Source of the DNA: Flavobacterium johnsoniae
Lineage (GTDB): Bacteria; Bacteroidota; Bacteroidia; Flavobacteriales; Flavobacteriaceae
Length of the DNA: 64,000 bases
Assembly (NCBI RefSeq): GCF_001879205.1
Contig: NZ_MLFK01000006.1
Span: 1-64,000 of the forward strand
Direction: 5' to 3'
The translations under genes were made by a program, and so were the position numbers. Within the stretch, counting starts at the first letter, position 1. Each line of letters opens with the position of its first letter. Below, in pieces: positions 8,362-19,514 of this stretch. The notes under the pieces were generated by a model. That model did not search any database and had not been told where the DNA came from. It saw nothing but the letters and a program-made list of their open reading frames with translations.

Positions 8362-10653
8362 ATGAACAAAGAGAGTAAAAAAAGAGAGGCATTACTGTAC
8401 CACGCAGAGCCAACTCCAGGAAAAATTCAGGTAGTTCCAACAAAAAAATACGCAACCCAGAGAGACTTATCGCTGGCTTATTCGCCGGGAGTTGCTGAGC
8501 CTTGTTTAGCAATCGCAGAAAACATTGATGATGTTTATAAATATACTGCAAAAGGAAATTTAGTTGCCGTAATTTCAAACGGTACAGCAGTTTTAGGTCT
8601 TGGAGACATAGGTCCAGAAGCAGGAAAACCTGTAATGGAAGGAAAAGGTTTGTTGTTTAAAATATTCTCGGATATTGACGTTTTTGATATCGAAGTTGAT
8701 ACAAAAAATGTTGAAGAATTTATTCAGACTGTAAAAAATATCGCTCCAACTTTTGGAGGTATTAATCTTGAAGATATCAAAGCACCGGAATCTTTTGAAA
8801 TCGAAAGAAGATTAATAGAAGAATTAGATATTCCGGTAATGCACGACGATCAGCACGGAACAGCAATTATTTCTTCGGCAGCTTTAATCAATGCGCTTGA
8901 ATTGGCAGGAAAAAAAGCAGAAGATGTAAAAGTAGTAGTTTCAGGGGCAGGATCTGCAGCAATTGCTTGTACAGATTTATATGTTTTATTAGGAGTAAAA
9001 GTAGAGAACATTAAAATGTTCAACAGTAAAGGACTTTTAACAAAAGACAATACTTCATTATCAGATTTACAATTAAAATATGCCGTTGATGGTCCTAAAA
9101 TTGAATTAGCAGAAGCCGTAAAAGGAGCAGATGTTTTCATCGGATTATCTTCAGGAGATATTTTATCAGCAGAAATGCTATTGACAATGAAAGAAAACCC
9201 GATTGTTTTTGCAATGGCAAATCCAAATCCGGAAATCGATTATAATTTAGCTGTAGAAACTCGTAAAGACGTTATTATGGCTACAGGCCGTTCAGACTTT
9301 CCTAATCAGGTAAATAACGTTTTAGGTTTCCCGTATATTTTTAGAGGAGCACTTGATGTAAGAGCTACAAAAATTAACGAAGCTATGAAAATGGCAGCCG
9401 TTAAAGCTTTAGCTATTTTAGCAAAAGAACCGGTTCCTGAACAGGTTAACGTAGCTTACGGAGCAACAAAATTAGGCTTTGGACAAGAATATATCATTCC
9501 AAAACCATTTGATCCTAGATTAATTACTGTTGTAGCGCCGGCTGTTGCAAAAGCGGCAATGGAATCTGGAGTAGCAAAAAATCCTATTACAGACTGGGCG
9601 GCTTATGAAGATAAGCTTCGCGAGCGTATGGGTAATGATAATAAAATGGTACGTTTAATTACCAATCGTGCTAAATTAGACCCTAAACGAGTTGTTTTTG
9701 CCGAGGCAGATCAGTTAAATGTTTTAAAAGCAGCGCAAATTGTGCATGAAGACGGAATTGGTATTCCGGTTTTATTAGGAAACAGAGAAACTATTTTAGA
9801 ATTAAAAGCCGAATTAGGTTTTGATGCTGAGCTGGAAATCATTGACCCTAAAACAAACGAAGAAGAAGCAAGACGTAACAGATTTGCAAATTCATACTGG
9901 GATACAAGAGAGCGCAGAGGAGTTTCATTGCTTGATGCTCAAAAGTTTATGCGTGAGAGAAACTATTTCGCAGCCATGATGGTAAACGAAGGCGAAGCCG
10001 ATGCTTTGGTTACGGGTTACTCAAGAAGTTACCCAAGTGTGGTAAAACCGATGCTTCAGTTAATCGAAAAGGCACATGGCGCTTCACTTGTTGCTACTGC
10101 AAACATGATGCTTACTTCTCGCGGACCAATGTTTTTATCAGATACGGCGATAAACATCAATCCATCATCAGAAGATCTGGTGAACATTGCGCTTATGACA
10201 GCTAAAACAGCAAAAATGTTTGGAATTGAGCCTGTAATAGCAATGGTTTCTTACTCAAACTTTGGATCATCTTCACATCAAAATGCTTCAAAAGTAAGAG
10301 ATGCTGTAGCTTATTTACATAAAAATCACCCTGAGATGGTCGTAGATGGTGAAATTCAGGCAGATTTTGCTTTAAATTCTGAAATGCTGCAAGAAAAATT
10401 CCCTTTCTCTAAATTAGCAGGAAAAAAAGTAAATACGTTGATATTCCCTAACTTAGAGTCGGCAAATATTACTTATAAATTGCTAAAAGAATTATATAAA
10501 GTAAATTCTATTGGTCCAATTATGATGGGAATGGGTAAACCGGTTCACATTTTCCAATTAGGAGCAAGCGTTGAAGAAATGGTTAACATGGCAGCAATTG
10601 CGGTAATCGACGCGCAGGAAAAAGAAAATAAAAAGAACAAATTGGCACAGTAG
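8362..10653 (+). CDS. maeB: NADP-dependent malic enzyme with C-terminal phosphotransacetylase-like domain
   Basis: 763 residues, the normal length of the MaeB fusion family. It oxidatively decarboxylates malate to pyruvate, giving NADPH. The N-terminal malic domain carries YSPGVAEPC (about 40-48) and MHDDQHGTA (about 160-168). The nucleotide-binding domain follows with [10 protein letters not shown] (about 194-203) and the substrate-loop segment MANPNPEI (about 286-293). From about 430 to the end is a PTA_PTB-like domain ([16 protein letters not shown]), which in this family is regulatory and mediates acetyl-CoA inhibition instead of transferring acetyl groups. The ATG start fits a TAnnTTTG promoter just upstream. 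Followed by ruvA with its own promoter. Confidence 0.95.
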   Translation: MNKESKKREALLYHAEPTPGKIQVVPTKKYATQRDLSLAYSPGVAEPCLAIAENIDDVYKYTAKGNLVAVISNGTAVLGLGDIGPEAGKPVMEGKGLLFKIFSDIDVFDIEVDTKNVEEFIQTVKNIAPTFGGINLEDIKAPESFEIERRLIEELDIPVMHDDQHGTAIISSAALINALELAGKKAEDVKVVVSGAGSAAIACTDLYVLLGVKVENIKMFNSKGLLTKDNTSLSDLQLKYAVDGPKIELAEAVKGADVFIGLSSGDILSAEMLLTMKENPIVFAMANPNPEIDYNLAVETRKDVIMATGRSDFPNQVNNVLGFPYIFRGALDVRATKINEAMKMAAVKALAILAKEPVPEQVNVAYGATKLGFGQEYIIPKPFDPRLITVVAPAVAKAAMESGVAKNPITDWAAYEDKLRERMGNDNKMVRLITNRAKLDPKRVVFAEADQLNVLKAAQIVHEDGIGIPVLLGNRETILELKAELGFDAELEIIDPKTNEEEARRNRFANSYWDTRERRGVSLLDAQKFMRERNYFAAMMVNEGEADALVTGYSRSYPSVVKPMLQLIEKAHGASLVATANMMLTSRGPMFLSDTAININPSSEDLVNIALMTAKTAKMFGIEPVIAMVSYSNFGSSSHQNASKVRDAVAYLHKNHPEMVVDGEIQADFALNSEMLQEKFPFSKLAGKKVNTLIFPNLESANITYKLLKELYKVNSIGPIMMGMGKPVHIFQLGASVEEMVNMAAIAVIDAQEKENKKNKLAQ

Positions 10654-10680
10654 TTCAATAAAAATAAGGATCAAATAAAA

Positions 10681-10714
10681 TTGTCTTAATTTTATTGCAT
10701 TTTTATTATATTTG
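10681..10714 (+). promoter_or_regulatory. Promoter of ruvA (and perhaps sprA)
   Basis: TTG (10681-10683), a 23-base spacer and TATATTTG (10707-10714) match the Bacteroidota -33/-7 consensus. The TTG at 10712 lies inside the -7 element, so it cannot be the ruvA start. sprA follows ruvA with only 24 bases between, so this promoter may drive both. Confidence 0.7.
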
Positions 10715-10732
10715 ATTCTTATAAATTATACT

Positions 10733-11314
10733 ATGATAGCACATTTGCAGGGAAAATTGGTTGAAAAGAATCCCACAGAAGTTGTAATTGATTGCGGTGG
10801 AGTAGGTTACCATGTAAATATTTCTTTACATACCTTTTCATTAATTCCTAATGCTGATTTTATAAAATTGTATACGCATCTTCAAATTAAAGAAGATGCG
10901 CATACTTTATATGGTTTTGCAGAAAAATCTGAACGAGAGATATTTAGAATGCTGTTGTCTGTTTCAGGAATTGGAGCTGGTATTGCTCGAACAATGCTTT
11001 CTTCGATCGAACCAAGACAAATTATTAATGCAATTGCCTCTGGAGACGTTGGAGTTATTCAGTCTATAAAAGGAATTGGAAACAAAACAGCACAACGTGT
11101 AATACTTGATTTGAAAGAAAAAGTGTTAAAGTTGTACGATTTAGATGAAGTTTCGGTAGTTCAAAACAATACAAATCGAGATGAAGCGTTATCTGCTTTG
11201 GAAGTTTTAGGATTTGTGAGAAAAACTTCTGAAAAGGTAGTAGAAAAAATCGTGAAAGAAGATCCGGAAGCTACTGTCGAAACGATCATTAAAAAGGCTT
11301 TAAAAAGCTTATAA
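10733..11314 (+). CDS. ruvA: Holliday junction helicase subunit RuvA
   Basis: 193 residues from the ATG at 10733. RuvA tetramers bind four-way junctions and recruit the RuvB motor for branch migration in recombinational repair. The N-terminal OB fold is seen (MIAHLQGKLVEK, VVIDCGGVGYHV), then two helix-hairpin-helix motifs (LLSVSGIGAGIART and IKGIGNKTAQRVI), then the small C-terminal RuvB-binding domain (DEALSALEVLGF). A TTG 21 bases further upstream lies inside the promoter -7 box and is rejected. It sits 24 bases before sprA, with no functional link between the two. Confidence 0.96.
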   Translation: MIAHLQGKLVEKNPTEVVIDCGGVGYHVNISLHTFSLIPNADFIKLYTHLQIKEDAHTLYGFAEKSEREIFRMLLSVSGIGAGIARTMLSSIEPRQIINAIASGDVGVIQSIKGIGNKTAQRVILDLKEKVLKLYDLDEVSVVQNNTNRDEALSALEVLGFVRKTSEKVVEKIVKEDPEATVETIIKKALKSL

Positions 11315-11338
11315 AATCAATTTTATATAACCAATTGT

Positions 11339-14300
11339 ATGCGTAAAATTTGTATTTTTTTACTGGTTTTATTTTGTGGTAACGTTTTGCGATCACAAGT
11401 AAATCCGGCGGTTCAAGATACAACTAAGACTCAATTTTCTGTAGGGAAAATGGAGCTGGAAAATCCTCCAAGCATACTTTCGGCCTATAAATACGATCCC
11501 GTTACAGATCGATACATTTACACCACATCCGTTGATGGTTTCTCCATCGACTATCCTTTAGTTTTAACGCCCAAAGAATACGAAGATTTAGTTCTAAAAG
11601 AATCAAGACGAGATTATTTTAGAAAAAAAATGGATGCTATTGATGGTAAAAAGAATAACAGTGAAGCTGCAAAAAAAGATTTACTGCCAAGATATTACAT
11701 CAATTCAAGTTTGTTTGAAAGCGTATTTGGAAGTAATACCATAGATGTAAAACCTACGGGTTCTGTAGAAATGGACTTAGGTCTTCGTTACACCAAACAA
11801 GATAATCCCGCATTTTCACCCCGAAACAGATCAAGTCTTACATTCGATTTTGATCAGCGAATTAGTATGAGTTTGATGGGGAAAATTGGGACCAGACTCG
11901 AGGTAAATGCCAATTATGATACTCAGTCTACATTTGCATTCCAAAATTTATTTAAACTGGCTTACACTCCTTCAGAAGATGATATTATTCAAAGTATAGA
12001 AGTTGGTAACGTTAGTATGCCCCTTAATAGTACCTTAATTCGTGGGGCTCAAAGTTTATTTGGGGTAAAAGCAAAACTGCAATTTGGACGAACGACTTTT
12101 ACAGGTGTGTTTTCTGAACAAAAATCGCAGACAAAAAGTGTAGTAGCAGAAAACGGAGGGACAGTTCAAAACTTTGATTTGTATGCTCTTGATTACGATA
12201 ACGATCGTCACTTTTTCTTATCACAATATTTTAGAAATAAATACGACGCTTCATTAGAAAAATACCCTTTTATTGACAGCCGTGTTCAAATTACAAGAAT
12301 CGAAGTCTGGGTTACCAATAAACAAAACAGGGTATCCACAAACAATAACAACTTACGAAACATTATTGCACTTCAGGATTTAGGAGAAAGCCAGCTTACA
12401 GGTCTTCCGGATAATGAGGTAGTCGTGATAAGTTCCAGCGCAGGATTCTTTAACAATCCGCCTGACAGCCCTGCAAGTAATACCAATAATAAATACGACC
12501 CTGCAACAATTGGTCAGTCTGGTTCTTTCTTAAATTCGAATATTAGAGAAATTGTAACAGCAAAATCTGGATTCAATAATACAAATGTAAGCGAAGCAAC
12601 AGATTATTCTGTTTTGGAAAATGCCAGAAAACTAACCGCAAACGAATTTACTTTTAATCCGCAATTAGGATATATCTCTTTACAGCAGCGTTTAGCAAAT
12701 GACGAAATTCTGGCAGTAGCTTTTGAGTATACCATGGGAGGTAAAGTGTATCAGGTTGGAGAATTTGGAAGTGATGGTGTAGATGCAACTGTTGTAACGG
12801 GAAATAATAATGCAAATCAGGCTATTATCACGCAAAGTTTAGTTTTGAAAATGCTGAAAAGTAATTTGACAAACGTTAAAAATCCGGTATGGAACCTGAT
12901 GATGAAAAACGTTTATCAAATTCCACAGGCTTATCAGATTAAACAAGACGATTTTAGGTTAAATATTCTTTATACAGATCCTTCTCCTATAAATTATATT
13001 ACACCGGTTCAAGGATCAGCATTCCCGCAGAATCCAACATCGGATATGAAGGTTGAGCAAACGCCTTTATTGAATGTTTTTAATCTGGATCGTTTAAATT
13101 ATAACAATGACCCGCAGGGCGGAGGAGATGGTTTCTTCGATTTTATTCCTGGAATTACCGTTGATGTTCAAAACGGGCGAATTATTTTTACTACTAAAGA
13201 GCCTTTTGGAGAACTTATATTTGACAAATTGAAAGATGGTGGTCAGAATTATAACGATCCAACAACATATAATGATAACCAGAAGAAATACGTTTTTAGA
13301 AATATGTACCGCAATACACAAGCTGGTGCCTTGCAGGACAGTGATAAAAACAAATTCTTATTAAGAGGAAAATACAAATCATCTGGAAGTAACGGAATTC
13401 CAATTGGAGCATTTAATGTACCTCAGGGTTCTGTTGTAGTTACAGCTGCCGGAAGAGTTTTGGTAGAAGGTATAGATTACAGTGTTGATTATCAATTAGG
13501 CCGAGTTCAAATTCTCGACCCTTCCCTGCAGGCTTCTAATACACCAATTGAAGTTTCATTAGAAAACAATTCAATCTTCGGACAGCAGACCAGAAGATTT
13601 ATGGGATTAAACGTAGAACACAAATTTTCTGATAATTTTGTTCTTGGCGGAACTTTCTTAAAAATGACCGAAAGACCTTTTACTCAAAAATCGAGTTATG
13701 GTCAGGAATCGGTAAATAATACCATTTTTGGATTTAATGGAAATTATTCAACAGAAGTTCCATTTTTGACAAGATTAGCAAATAAACTTCCAAATATTGA
13801 TACGGATGTTCCATCAAATTTATCAATCCGTGGAGAAGTAGCGTTTTTAAGACCAGACGCTCCAAAAGCAAGTGATTTTGAAGGTGAAGCTACAATTTAT
13901 GTAGACGATTTTGAAGGATCACAGTCTACCATTGATATGCGTTCTGCTTATGCATGGAGCTTGTCTTCAACACCATTTATAACTGCAGATGGAGATCCTA
14001 CTTTTAATGCTAATTATGAGGATTTGAGATATGGTTATAAAAGAGCTAAATTATCTTGGTATACCATCGATCCTGTTTTTTATTCTTCAAAACCATCCGG
14101 AATTTCAAATGATGATTTATCGTTAAATACCACAAGAAGAATTTATAGTAGAGAATTATATCCAAACACAGATATTGCACAAGGACAAATTCAGGTTGTT
14201 AATACGCTTGACTTAACCTATTATCCTTCTGAAAGAGGACCGTATAATAACAACCCGGATTTTGGAACAAGTAATCCGGCTTCGAATTTTGGTGGAATCA

Positions 14301-17300
14301 TGCGTGCCTTAAATTCAACAAACTTCGAGCAGGGAAATGTGGAGTATATTCAGTTTTGGGTTTTGGATCCGTATGTTGGAAACGGCGAAGCACCTACAAC
14401 AAATTCAGGTAAGATATATTTCAATTTAGGGGAAATCTCTGAAGACGTTTTAAAAGACGGAAGAAAACAATATGAAAACGGATTAGGGCCAGATCAGATT
14501 ATGGTAAATCCACAGCCTATTTGGGGAGACGTTCCGGCATCACAATCTTTAATTTATGCCTTTGATACCAATCCGGATAATAGAAAAAATCAGGACGTTG
14601 GTTTAGATTGTCTGCCAAATTCAAGAGAAGCAGCTGTGTATACAAGCTACGCAGGAGAGGCAGATCCGGCGGCAGATGATTATACGTATTATTTAAATAC
14701 AGAAGGAGGCGTTTTAGACCGTTATAAAAATTACAATGGTACAGAAGGAAACTCAGCCGTAAGTATCAATGATCCTAATCGCGGTTCTACAACTCTGCCG
14801 GATGTAGAAGATATTAATCGTGACAATACGATGAGCACCATCAATGCTTATTATGAATATAGTATCGATATTAAACCAGGTATGATGCCAGGATCTAATT
14901 ATGTTACGGACGTTCGTGAGCCAGGGGATATTGGTCCGGTTGATTTGCCAAATGGCGGTACAACGAATGCAAGATGGATTCAGTTTAAAATTCCGGTTGC
15001 ACAGCCTCAAAATACAATTGGAAATATTACCGATTTTAGATCTATTCGTTTCATGCGTATGTTTATGACTGGTTTCAACGACCAAATGACGGTTCGTTTT
15101 GGAGCATTAGATTTAGTAAGAGGAGAATGGAGAAGATATACAGGAACACTTGATGCAAATGATCAAAATCCAAATGATGATGGTGTAGAATTTGACGTTG
15201 CCGCAGTTAATATTCAGGAAAACGGAACGAAATGTCCGGTAAACTATGTAATGCCTCCGGGTGTTCAGAGAGAACAATTGTATAATAACAATACAGTTAT
15301 AAATCAGAACGAACAGGCATTATCGGTTAGAATAGGCGGAACTGGTCTGCAATTTCAGGATTCAAGAGCTGTTTTCAAGAACGTAAGTGTCGATATGCGT
15401 CAGTATAAAAAACTTAAAATGTTTTTACATGCAGAATCATTACCAAATGAAATCGCATTAGAAGATGGAGAAATGATTGGTTTTATCCGTTTTGGAAATG
15501 ACTTTACACAAAACTTCTATCAAGTTGAGATTCCGTTAAAAGTGACCAAGGCAGGAGGAAGCTGTGCTATAAGTCCGGATCAGGTTTGGATGGATGAGAA
15601 TAGTATCGATTTAGCACTTGAGTTATTGACAAGAATGAAAATCAAGGGAATGAATATCGATATTAGTTCTCCAAAAAGAGATATTAATGGTATTTACTAT
15701 CCGGATAATGACCCGGATATCGATGGTGGTGATGGTGACGATAAGTTGATTTTAGGTATTAAAGGAAATCCTAACTTTGGTTTGGTTCGAAATTTAATGG
15801 TAGGGGTAAAAAGCAGGGCTGATCATAAAGATCTTAAAGGAGAATTTTGGTTTAATGAACTTCGTTTAGCCGATTTGGAAAACAAAGGCGGAATGGCTGC
15901 AATATTAAACATTGATACCAATATGGCCGATTTTGCGACCCTTTCTGCAACTGGAAAGAAAAGTACAATTGGATTTGGATCTTTAGAACAAGGAGCAAAT
16001 GAGCGCAGTCGTGAAGATATACAACAGTATAATATCGTTACAAATTTAAATTTAGGAAAACTGCTTCCGCCAAAATGGGGAATCAACCTGCCGTTTAATT
16101 ATGCTATTGGCGAAGAAGTAATTACTCCGGAATATGATCCTTTTAATCAGGATATTAAATTAGATCAGTTAATTAGAGAAACTACAGATCAGGCAGAAAA
16201 AGATAATATTAGAACTCGTGCTGTTGATTATACAAAACGAAAAAGCATCAACTTTATTGGTGTTAGAAAAGACAGGGCTCCTGAGCAGAAACCTCATGTT
16301 TATGATGTAGAGAATTTTACATTCTCGCAATCTTACAATCAGGTTGAACGTCATGATTATGAAGTTGAAAGCTATGAAGATGAACAGTCTAATACAGCTG
16401 TAAATTATGCTTATACTTTTCAGCCAAAAGAAGTTGTTCCTTTCAAGAGTAATAAATTCATGAAGAAAAGTGATTATTGGAAATTATTAAGTGATTTCAA
16501 CTTTAATTATCTTCCTTCAAACATATCTTTTAATACTAATATTTTAAGACAAAGCAACCGCCAGCAGTTTAGAGAAGTGGAAGTGCAGGGAATTGGACTT
16601 GATCCTCTTTACAGAAGAAATTTTGCGTTTAATTATCAATATGGTTTTGGCTTTAACTTAACGAAATCACTAAAACTGAATTATTCCGCAACCTCAAACA
16701 ATATTGTTCGAAACTTCTTAAATGATGATAATTCTCCAAAAGAAGATTTTAATATTTGGGATGATTATTTTGACATTGGAACGCCAAATCAGCATGCGCA
16801 GCAATTGGTTTTAAATTATGAAATTCCGATTAATAAAATTCCAATTTTCAGTTTTGTTAAAGCAAGTTATTCTTATACGGCAGATTACATGTGGCAGCGT
16901 TCTTCAACGGCATTTTCTGAATATCAGGATCCTGATACCAATCAAATTTTTGATTTAGGAAACACTATTCAGAATTCAAATTCAAACACGCTTACAACAA
17001 CGCTGAATATGAATATGCTGTACAAATATCTTGGTTTAACGCCGGGAGCAAAAAAGCAAGCTAAGCCGAAACCTGCTGCGCCGCCAAAACCGGGAGAAAA
17101 AATTGTGAATACAGCAAAACCAGTAGTAAGCACCAGTCCGTTTTATGATGGGTTGATTGGAGTTCTTACAAGTATAAAAAATGTTCAAATTAATTATACT
17201 AAAAACAGCGGAACAGTTTTACCGGGTTATACGCCAGGTGTAGGGTTTTTAGGAACTTCAAAACCAAGTTTAGGATTTGTTTTTGGTAGTCAGGACGATG

Positions 17301-18556
17301 TACGCTACGAAGCAGCCAAAAACGGATGGCTTACAACGTATCAGGATTTCAACCAGAGTTTTACACAGGTTTCAAATAAATTGTTGAAGGTTACAGCAAA
17401 TATTGATTTACTGCCGGATTTAAAAATAGATTTATCAATGGACCGCTCTTATTCTGAAAATACTTCAGAGCAATACAGCGTTGATCCTACAACGAGAGAA
17501 TACAAGCCATTGTCACCTTATACGTATGGTATGTTTTCTATTTCGACTATAATGATAAAAACAGCTTTTTCAACAAGCAATGAAGTCGAATCGGCAGCAT
17601 TTGATGATTTTAGAAACAACCGTTTGATAATTGCAAATCGTTTGGCCGAAGAACGCTATGGTTCTGGTGTGGTGATTCCGAGATATGGTGATGCCAATAA
17701 CCCAATTCCGGCTGAAACAGATCCTAATTATAAGATTTATGTAGCCAATCAGGGATATCCTATTGGGTACACAAAAAGTAATCAGGCTGTTTTGTTACCA
17801 GCTTTCTTAGCGGCTTATACAGGAGGAGATGCATCGAGTTCGTCGACAGATATTTTTAGAAGTTTCCCTATTCCAAACTGGAGTATTAAGTATAATGGAT
17901 TAATGCGCTATAAATACTTTAAAGATAAATTTAAACGTTTTTCATTGCAGCACAATTATAGAGCATCTTATACAATAAACCAGTTTAGATCTAATTTTGA
18001 TTACAACAACAGCACGCCGCAAGTGCAGGATGTTAATACCAACTTCTATAACGAAACGATAATGTCTAATGTCAATTTGGTAGAGCAGTTTAGTCCGCTG
18101 ATTCGAATGGATTTTGAATTGAAAAGTTCATTACGCGTTCTTTCTGAAATTAAGAAAGACCGAGCATTATCAATGAGTTTTGATAATAATCTGCTTACAG
18201 AAGTAAAAGGAATGGAGTATGTAATTGGATTAGGCTACCGATTTAAGGATGTAATTTTCTCATCAAGGCTGGCAGACAGCCCAACCGGAATTATTAAAAG
18301 TGATATTAATATTAAAGCTGACTTCTCTCTTAGAAATAACGAAACATTGGTACGTTATTTAGATTACGACAACAATCAGCTGGCGGCGGGGCAGAATATC
18401 TGGTCAGTTAAATTAACTGCTGATTATGCCTTTAGTAAAAACCTAACTGCAATATTTTATTACGATCACTCGTTTTCAAAAGCAGTTATTTCAACATCGT
18501 TCCCGTTAACCAATATCAGATCGGGCTTTACGCTTAGATATAATTTCGGAAATTAA
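11339..18556 (+). CDS. sprA: SprA, T9SS outer-membrane translocon and gliding motility protein
   Basis: 2405 residues, the expected size for SprA (Sov in P. gingivalis), the very large single-chain barrel of about 36 strands that forms the protein-conducting pore of type IX secretion. The signal peptide is MRKICIFLLVLFCGNVLRSQ. Long stretches of amphipathic strands alternate with periplasmic and extracellular loops. The N-terminal third has the conserved DPVTDRYIYTTSVDGF and LEVNANYDTQSTFAFQN segments, and the protein ends in a Phe-rich strand (SGFTLRYNFGN). A basic, proline-rich loop lies at about residues 1903-1928 (KKQAKPKPAAPPKPGEK). SprA exports adhesins such as SprB and RemA, and probably the 5'-end adhesin of this window. 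There is no frameshift or truncation. Confidence 0.97.
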   Translation: MRKICIFLLVLFCGNVLRSQVNPAVQDTTKTQFSVGKMELENPPSILSAYKYDPVTDRYIYTTSVDGFSIDYPLVLTPKEYEDLVLKESRRDYFRKKMDAIDGKKNNSEAAKKDLLPRYYINSSLFESVFGSNTIDVKPTGSVEMDLGLRYTKQDNPAFSPRNRSSLTFDFDQRISMSLMGKIGTRLEVNANYDTQSTFAFQNLFKLAYTPSEDDIIQSIEVGNVSMPLNSTLIRGAQSLFGVKAKLQFGRTTFTGVFSEQKSQTKSVVAENGGTVQNFDLYALDYDNDRHFFLSQYFRNKYDASLEKYPFIDSRVQITRIEVWVTNKQNRVSTNNNNLRNIIALQDLGESQLTGLPDNEVVVISSSAGFFNNPPDSPASNTNNKYDPATIGQSGSFLNSNIREIVTAKSGFNNTNVSEATDYSVLENARKLTANEFTFNPQLGYISLQQRLANDEILAVAFEYTMGGKVYQVGEFGSDGVDATVVTGNNNANQAIITQSLVLKMLKSNLTNVKNPVWNLMMKNVYQIPQAYQIKQDDFRLNILYTDPSPINYITPVQGSAFPQNPTSDMKVEQTPLLNVFNLDRLNYNNDPQGGGDGFFDFIPGITVDVQNGRIIFTTKEPFGELIFDKLKDGGQNYNDPTTYNDNQKKYVFRNMYRNTQAGALQDSDKNKFLLRGKYKSSGSNGIPIGAFNVPQGSVVVTAAGRVLVEGIDYSVDYQLGRVQILDPSLQASNTPIEVSLENNSIFGQQTRRFMGLNVEHKFSDNFVLGGTFLKMTERPFTQKSSYGQESVNNTIFGFNGNYSTEVPFLTRLANKLPNIDTDVPSNLSIRGEVAFLRPDAPKASDFEGEATIYVDDFEGSQSTIDMRSAYAWSLSSTPFITADGDPTFNANYEDLRYGYKRAKLSWYTIDPVFYSSKPSGISNDDLSLNTTRRIYSRELYPNTDIAQGQIQVVNTLDLTYYPSERGPYNNNPDFGTSNPASNFGGIMRALNSTNFEQGNVEYIQFWVLDPYVGNGEAPTTNSGKIYFNLGEISEDVLKDGRKQYENGLGPDQIMVNPQPIWGDVPASQSLIYAFDTNPDNRKNQDVGLDCLPNSREAAVYTSYAGEADPAADDYTYYLNTEGGVLDRYKNYNGTEGNSAVSINDPNRGSTTLPDVEDINRDNTMSTINAYYEYSIDIKPGMMPGSNYVTDVREPGDIGPVDLPNGGTTNARWIQFKIPVAQPQNTIGNITDFRSIRFMRMFMTGFNDQMTVRFGALDLVRGEWRRYTGTLDANDQNPNDDGVEFDVAAVNIQENGTKCPVNYVMPPGVQREQLYNNNTVINQNEQALSVRIGGTGLQFQDSRAVFKNVSVDMRQYKKLKMFLHAESLPNEIALEDGEMIGFIRFGNDFTQNFYQVEIPLKVTKAGGSCAISPDQVWMDENSIDLALELLTRMKIKGMNIDISSPKRDINGIYYPDNDPDIDGGDGDDKLILGIKGNPNFGLVRNLMVGVKSRADHKDLKGEFWFNELRLADLENKGGMAAILNIDTNMADFATLSATGKKSTIGFGSLEQGANERSREDIQQYNIVTNLNLGKLLPPKWGINLPFNYAIGEEVITPEYDPFNQDIKLDQLIRETTDQAEKDNIRTRAVDYTKRKSINFIGVRKDRAPEQKPHVYDVENFTFSQSYNQVERHDYEVESYEDEQSNTAVNYAYTFQPKEVVPFKSNKFMKKSDYWKLLSDFNFNYLPSNISFNTNILRQSNRQQFREVEVQGIGLDPLYRRNFAFNYQYGFGFNLTKSLKLNYSATSNNIVRNFLNDDNSPKEDFNIWDDYFDIGTPNQHAQQLVLNYEIPINKIPIFSFVKASYSYTADYMWQRSSTAFSEYQDPDTNQIFDLGNTIQNSNSNTLTTTLNMNMLYKYLGLTPGAKKQAKPKPAAPPKPGEKIVNTAKPVVSTSPFYDGLIGVLTSIKNVQINYTKNSGTVLPGYTPGVGFLGTSKPSLGFVFGSQDDVRYEAAKNGWLTTYQDFNQSFTQVSNKLLKVTANIDLLPDLKIDLSMDRSYSENTSEQYSVDPTTREYKPLSPYTYGMFSISTIMIKTAFSTSNEVESAAFDDFRNNRLIIANRLAEERYGSGVVIPRYGDANNPIPAETDPNYKIYVANQGYPIGYTKSNQAVLLPAFLAAYTGGDASSSSTDIFRSFPIPNWSIKYNGLMRYKYFKDKFKRFSLQHNYRASYTINQFRSNFDYNNSTPQVQDVNTNFYNETIMSNVNLVEQFSPLIRMDFELKSSLRVLSEIKKDRALSMSFDNNLLTEVKGMEYVIGLGYRFKDVIFSSRLADSPTGIIKSDINIKADFSLRNNETLVRYLDYDNNQLAAGQNIWSVKLTADYAFSKNLTAIFYYDHSFSKAVISTSFPLTNIRSGFTLRYNFGN

Positions 18557-18593
18557 ATTTAGCTTTCTAAACAAGATTTTCTTAGAAGATTAT

Positions 18594-18601
18594 TACATTT
18601 G
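18594..18601 (+). promoter_or_regulatory. Promoter -7 element for gcvH
   Basis: TACATTTG matches TAnnTTTG and ends on the G of the GTG at 18601. This excludes that GTG as a start and supports the ATG at 18643. Confidence 0.6.
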
Positions 18602-18642
18602 TGGCATCATTATTAAAAAAAATAATTTTTAAACATATTATT

Positions 18643-19023
18643 ATGAGCATACCAGCAAATTTAAAGTACACAAAAGATCACGAATGGGTTAGCATCGAAG
18701 GAGATGTTGCAACTGTAGGGATTACTCATTTTGCACAAAAAGAGTTAGGAGATATCGTGTATGTTGAAGTAGAAACTTTAGATCAGACACTTGATAAAGA
18801 TGAGGTTTTTGGAACAGTTGAAGCTGTAAAAACAGTTTCGGATTTGTTTTTGCCTTTAACAGGAGAAATTATTGCTTTTAATGAAGATTTAGAAAGCGCA
18901 CCTGAAACAGTAAATTCAGATCCTTACGGAGCTGGATGGATGATCAAAATTAAAATTGCTGATGCATCAGAAATAGATTCTTTATTGTCTGACGAAGCTT
19001 ATAAACAACTTATCGGTGCCTAA
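18643..19023 (+). CDS. gcvH: Glycine cleavage system H protein
   Basis: 126 residues from ATG 18643 ([16 protein letters not shown]), the usual GcvH length. The lipoylated H protein shuttles the aminomethyl group from P to T protein and is then reoxidised by L protein. The lipoyl-accepting Lys is K63 in [13 protein letters not shown]. The frame could be extended 14 codons upstream to GTG 18601, but that overlaps the promoter -7 box. The P and T protein genes are not in the window. Its last 8 bases overlap the VanZ-family gene. Confidence 0.96.
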   Translation: MSIPANLKYTKDHEWVSIEGDVATVGITHFAQKELGDIVYVEVETLDQTLDKDEVFGTVEAVKTVSDLFLPLTGEIIAFNEDLESAPETVNSDPYGAGWMIKIKIADASEIDSLLSDEAYKQLIGA

Positions 19024-19399
19024 ACAATTATTGTTGGTCTGGGCAATTTTATGTTCAGGAATCATTGCTTATTTTTGTTTGACAGATTCAAGTAATCTTC
19101 CTGCTGTAAGTTTTCCAAGTATTGACAAAATAGTGCATTTTTGCTTTCATTTCGGTTTTACAATTTCCTGGATAGTATTTTTTAAAAAAGAATTAAAGGG
19201 AAAAGATGTTAATGATTACAAAGCTTATTTGATTTCGTTTATATTTTCGGTTTTTTTCGGGATTACAATCGAAATTTTACAAAGTGTTTTAACAGTAACA
19301 CGAGCATCAGATGTAACAGATGTTTTGGCAAACGCACTCGGTGCAGTCGTAGGAGTTTTTACAGCTATAGCTTTAAAGAAACAAATCGATAAAATATAA
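19016..19399 (+). CDS. VanZ-family membrane protein
   Basis: 127 residues with four predicted membrane helices (about 3-22, 41-57, 71-90, 105-122). The VanZ core is visible: a short loop with DSSNLP, then [15 protein letters not shown], a helix with GITIEILQ, and [14 protein letters not shown]. VanZ proteins are known from teicoplanin resistance, but the chromosomal copies have no established function. The GTG start overlaps the gcvH stop by 8 bases, so translation is probably coupled. A terminator follows 12 bases after the stop. This order is, from memory, conserved in Flavobacterium. Confidence 0.85.
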   Translation: MPKQLLLVWAILCSGIIAYFCLTDSSNLPAVSFPSIDKIVHFCFHFGFTISWIVFFKKELKGKDVNDYKAYLISFIFSVFFGITIEILQSVLTVTRASDVTDVLANALGAVVGVFTAIALKKQIDKI

Positions 19400-19410
19400 G
19401 AATATAATTA

Positions 19411-19431
19411 CCCACTTCGGTGGGTTTTTTA
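19411..19431 (+). terminator. Rho-independent terminator after the VanZ gene
   Basis: CCCAC-TTCG-GTGGG hairpin with a stable TTCG tetraloop followed by TTTTTT. Confidence 0.93.
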
Positions 19432-19481
19432 TTGGCATAAAATCAAGTTTTATAAAATCGTATTTTTTCTGAATTTAAATG

Positions 19482-19489
19482 TACTTTTG
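19482..19489 (+). promoter_or_regulatory. Promoter -7 element for deoC
   Basis: TACTTTTG matches TAnnTTTG, 25 bases before the chosen ATG at 19515. No exact -33 TTG is seen. Confidence 0.5.
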
Positions 19490-19514
19490 CGCCATTCGAT
19501 CTAACTTCAATATT

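Noticed and set aside
10712..10732. TTG start seven codons upstream of ruvA
   Set aside because: It lies inside the TATATTTG promoter element, and the ATG at 10733 gives the standard RuvA length.
18601..18642. 14-codon extension of gcvH
   Set aside because: The GTG overlaps the -7 box TACATTTG, and the ATG at 18643 gives the usual length.
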